Shown in pieces: positions 29,933-31,744 of a stretch of 31,744 nucleotides of DNA; positions within the stretch are counted from its first letter, which is position 1, and each line of letters begins with the position of its first letter. Location of the stretch: positions 1 to 31,744 of the forward strand of contig NQWY01000400.1 in the NCBI GenBank assembly GCA_019425655.1, given 5' to 3'. This DNA is from Rhizophagus prolifer. Taxonomy: Eukaryota > Glomeromycota > Glomeromycetes > Glomerales > Glomeraceae. The translations under genes and the position numbers were made by a program. The notes beneath the pieces are model-generated. The model made no database searches. It worked only from the letters and a program-made list of their open reading frames with translations, and was not told where the DNA came from.

Positions 29933-30889
29933 ATGAAAAAATCAATCCTATTCCTAATACTAATCATCCTGTCTCAGCCAATAAAAGCCAACCGAGACAG
30001 CCTCTACATTCTTCAATACGAAAACCAATTACAGTATTTAGCCAAATACGAAAAATTCTTCTGTGACGCTTGTGGTTGTGCAGCAGGCAATGGCTCTTCT
30101 GGCTTCGAATCGTTATTGAATCCCCAATTCATCGGAGTCAAATATTTTGCTCAACATTACAAGGCTAAAGAAAACTTGTTCACGCAGGATTTGACGCAGG
30201 ATCAATATTTCAATACCATTCAGGTTTGGGGTAAGATTCCGATAACTCAGAAACTGAGTATTTATGGGAGTATTCCGTTTCAGTTTCACGAGAAGAAAAC
30301 CTTGCAGGGTGACATTAAGATCAATGGAATAGGGGATGCCAGCCTAATGGGCATCTACGAAATCCTCAGGTCCAAAAACGAATACCATCAGCTGAATGGT
30401 GGTTTAGGGATTAAAATTCCATTGGGAAAATTTGATGAGAAAGGGTTCACAGGCGTCAATCCGAGCTTCCAGTTGGGGACGGGGAGCTGGGATTACCAGC
30501 TGGCATTGAGCTACACATTTCGGAAAAACTTCTTTGCATTGATGTTGAATACCGATTATACCATCAAAACAGAAAATAAAAAACATTACCGTTTCGGCAA
30601 CCAGTGGAATTATTCTGCAACAGGATTTTACAGGTTGTGGCGTAACGAGAAGAGCATCTTTTCCGGCAAGCTGGGTTTGCAAGGGGAAGTCTATGACTGG
30701 AACAGGCAGTTTAGTGAGGTGATGCCAGGAACTTCCGGAAGCGCTTTGTACGGCAAGTTGGGATTCGAAGTGTCTTACAAGAAGTTCAGTCTCGGCAGTG
30801 AGCTGATTTTGCCGGCTTATAACCGATTAGCGGGTGGCAATATCGAAGCCAGATCCAGGTTAAGCTTATTTCTGAATTTTGGATTGTGA
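29933..30889 (+). CDS. Outer-membrane barrel protein with CxxCxC motif, linked to the MbnPH pair
   Basis: I chose ATG 29933 (318 aa) because MKKSILFLILIILSQPIKA is a clean signal peptide; the longer frame from 29876 is repeat-derived. After about 40 residues comes FFCDACGCAAGNGSSGFESL, a Cys-rich CxxCxC patch. The rest is a beta-barrel pattern (VWGKIPITQKLSIYGSIPFQ, GGLGIKIPLGKFDEKG, ending RSRLSLFLNFGL) like the phenol-degradation MetA/transporter family of outer-membrane proteins. The Cys patch suggests metal binding at the periplasmic entrance. The gene follows the MbnP/MbnH-like genes and may move or sense copper across the outer membrane (inference from context). Confidence 0.8.
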   Translation: MKKSILFLILIILSQPIKANRDSLYILQYENQLQYLAKYEKFFCDACGCAAGNGSSGFESLLNPQFIGVKYFAQHYKAKENLFTQDLTQDQYFNTIQVWGKIPITQKLSIYGSIPFQFHEKKTLQGDIKINGIGDASLMGIYEILRSKNEYHQLNGGLGIKIPLGKFDEKGFTGVNPSFQLGTGSWDYQLALSYTFRKNFFALMLNTDYTIKTENKKHYRFGNQWNYSATGFYRLWRNEKSIFSGKLGLQGEVYDWNRQFSEVMPGTSGSALYGKLGFEVSYKKFSLGSELILPAYNRLAGGNIEARSRLSLFLNFGL

Positions 30890-30892
30890 TCA

Positions 30893-30927
30893 TTTGGTAA
30901 TTTAAATCATAAAATTTTATACGTTTG
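30893..30927 (+). promoter_or_regulatory. Promoter of the small HTH gene
   Basis: TACGTTTG (30920-30927) matches TAnnTTTG exactly. TTTG at 30893-30896 lies 23 bp upstream, slightly longer than usual. The leader to the ATG at 30981 would be about 45-50 nt. Confidence 0.5.
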
Positions 30928-30980
30928 GCAAAATAAATTGAATAGCATGGTCGTTCTAGGGGGAAATCACAAAAACTACA

Positions 30981-31241
30981 ATGATGAAAACCAATTTTCC
31001 TTCAGAAGAGTCCTATGACTATTTATTCCATCTATTGTTAAAGGAATTGATCAGCCGTATTGATAATTTAGCACTCAAAACCGTTCGCAAAGACCTTCTG
31101 GATAGTGCCGATCTCAAGCAGATGTATAACCTGAGCGACAGTTCTATTTACCGTTTAAGGCGAAACGGGAAAATCAAGTTTATTAAGCTGGGCGGCAAAT
31201 ACTATTATTCCCGCCAGTCCATAGAAAATTTGCTGAAATAA
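30981..31241 (+). CDS. Small helix-turn-helix protein, excisionase/MerR-like
   Basis: An 86-aa DNA-binding protein. The N-terminal half is helical (YDYLFHLLLKELISRIDNLA). The C-terminal half is a winged-helix HTH_17-type domain: LDSADLKQMYNLSDSSIYRL, RRNGKIKFIKLGGKYYYSRQ and SIENLLK. This fold is typical of Xis/AlpA-like proteins and of small regulators found near one end of Bacteroidota conjugative or integrative elements. It has its own promoter and terminator. Downstream come tandem and inverted repeats. A role in element excision or regulation is an inference; no integrase is in the window. Confidence 0.8.
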   Translation: MMKTNFPSEESYDYLFHLLLKELISRIDNLALKTVRKDLLDSADLKQMYNLSDSSIYRLRRNGKIKFIKLGGKYYYSRQSIENLLK

Positions 31242-31267
31242 AACAAGGCTTTATTTTTTGAATTAAT

Positions 31268-31299
31268 AACCCATGCCATTTATATAGTATGGGTTTTTG
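31268..31299 (+). terminator. Intrinsic terminator of the HTH gene
   Basis: A 7-bp stem AACCCAT / ATGGGTT with a 14-nt loop and a TTTTTG tail, 26 bp after the stop. Confidence 0.7.
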
Positions 31300-31339
31300 T
31301 ATTGTGATCCAGGATATTGACTATGGAGTTCAATTCACT

Positions 31340-31554
31340 GTCATTCTGAGTAGGGTCGAAGGATCTTTACAAAATCAGCCCAATCGCCATATCTGCGAGA
31401 ATAATATTTAACTCTCACTTTGATTACAGCCGTGTCATCCTGAGCAGGGTCGAAGGATCTTTACAAAATCAGTTCAATCCGCCATCTCTGCGAGAATAAT
31501 ATTTAACTCTGACTTTGATTACAGCCGTGTCATCCTGGGTAGGGTCGAAGGATC
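31340..31554. repeat. Tandem repeat, period 94-95 bp, about 2.3 copies
   Basis: Units start at 31340, 31434 and 31529 with GTCATYCTGAG or GTCATCCTGGG, then AGGGTCGAAGGATCTT. The first two continue with TACAAAATCAG, CTGCGAGAATAATATTTAAC and CTTTGATTACAGCCGT; the third stops after GGATCTTA. The GTCATTCTGAG...GTCGAAGGATCT core is a very common intergenic repeat in Bacteroidota. The frame at 31515-31706 that overlaps it is not a gene. Confidence 0.85.
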
Positions 31555-31619
31555 TTAATATGCTCATCATCTTAATTACCGGAAATCCGGTCAGGTCTTC
31601 CCGTTATTCTCCCACGCTT

Positions 31620-31691
31620 CTTCGGGAATTGTTCGGAAAAAGGATTTTTTTTCCGAAGAAGACCCGAAGGATTTCCGAACAATTCCCGAAG
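31620..31691. repeat. 20-bp perfect inverted repeat with 32-bp spacer
   Basis: Arms CTTCGGGAATTGTTCGGAAA (31620-31639) and TTTCCGAACAATTCCCGAAG (31672-31691). A second, mutually exclusive hairpin is possible inside: TCGGAAAAA from the end of the left arm with TTTTTCCGA in the spacer. It could be a large stem-loop RNA, or a recognition site such as a transfer origin or element end. Confidence 0.8.
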
Positions 31692-31705
31692 GAATACAAC
31701 ACATG

Positions 31706-31744
31706 ACCGGTCAAAACCAGTCAGAACCGGTCAAAACCGTTCAG
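31706..31744. repeat. 10-bp-period direct repeats at the window edge
   Basis: Four adjacent units: ACCGGTCAAA, ACCAGTCAGA, ACCGGTCAAA, ACCGTTCAG. They continue to the edge, so the array may be longer. A period near one helical turn suggests a protein-binding iteron-like array. Confidence 0.7.

Noticed and set aside
31340-31554. Regular repeats considered as a CRISPR array
   Set aside because: The 94-95 bp units are repeated over their whole length, with no unique spacers, and no cas genes are present.
31515-31706. 63-aa open frame at the right edge
   Set aside because: It lies across the tandem repeat and the inverted repeat, and its residues are explained by them. No protein-like features.

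Overview
The window looks like chromosome of a Bacteroidota bacterium, most likely a Chryseobacterium-like flavobacterium (inference). The support is AT-rich DNA, promoters of the TTTG / TAnnTTTG type, a SusC/SusD pair with an ECF sigma and FecR, outer-membrane barrels with carboxypeptidase-like N-terminal domains, a T9SS sorting tail (YPNP) on a secreted nuclease, TPR regulators ending in an AraC-type HTH, and several intergenic repeats of kinds familiar from this group. I saw no tRNA, rRNA, CRISPR array or intact transposase.

Layout. 1-2830: the start of a minus-strand protein running off the window, then a TonB-receptor-like barrel with a good terminator. 2850-7100 (minus): a frameshifted T9SS tail remnant, a small two-TM protein, and a two-gene surface-protein operon (a 982-aa DUF11 adhesin-like protein and a small protein built from its C-terminal module). 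7101-9715 (minus): a 444-bp gap, a membrane TPR/AraC regulator and a decayed cation/proton antiporter. 9866-14530: a second barrel protein (minus) divergent from a histidine kinase/response regulator pair. The shared 307-bp gap holds three perfect 7-bp direct repeats with an 11-bp period, the classical operator layout of OmpR/PhoB regulators, placed just upstream of the barrel gene's probable promoter.

14617-22222: ECF sigma, secreted histidine acid phosphatase, FecR anti-sigma, SusC-like transducer with an STN domain, and SusD. The phosphatase sits between sigma and anti-sigma. Near-identical GGTTGACGATTT...GCGTAAT motifs precede both the phosphatase and fecR and look like promoters of this sigma. 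The locus reads as a signal-controlled uptake system for a phosphorylated substrate (inference).

22367-24726: a stand-alone copy of the C-terminal domain of the tRNA thiolase MnmA, then a T9SS-exported endonuclease I with a fibronectin III domain.

24762-30889: a copper/redox island, all on the plus strand: a small CNGKCYL-motif protein, a YHS-domain metal protein whose 5' end has been lost into repeat DNA, a Sco1-type thioredoxin-fold protein, an exported Mn-type superoxide dismutase, a second CNGKCYL protein, an MbnP-like copper protein with its MbnH-like diheme partner (start/stop overlap), and an outer-membrane barrel with a CxxCxC motif. Four of the larger gaps in this island hold the same intergenic repeat, always in the direction of the genes. 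The MbnPH pair with its unexplained neighbours is my best candidate for a little-described system.

30893-31744: a small Xis/MerR-like HTH gene with its own promoter and terminator, followed by a 94/95-bp tandem repeat, a 20-bp perfect inverted repeat and a 10-bp-period repeat array at the window edge. This may be the border of an integrative element.
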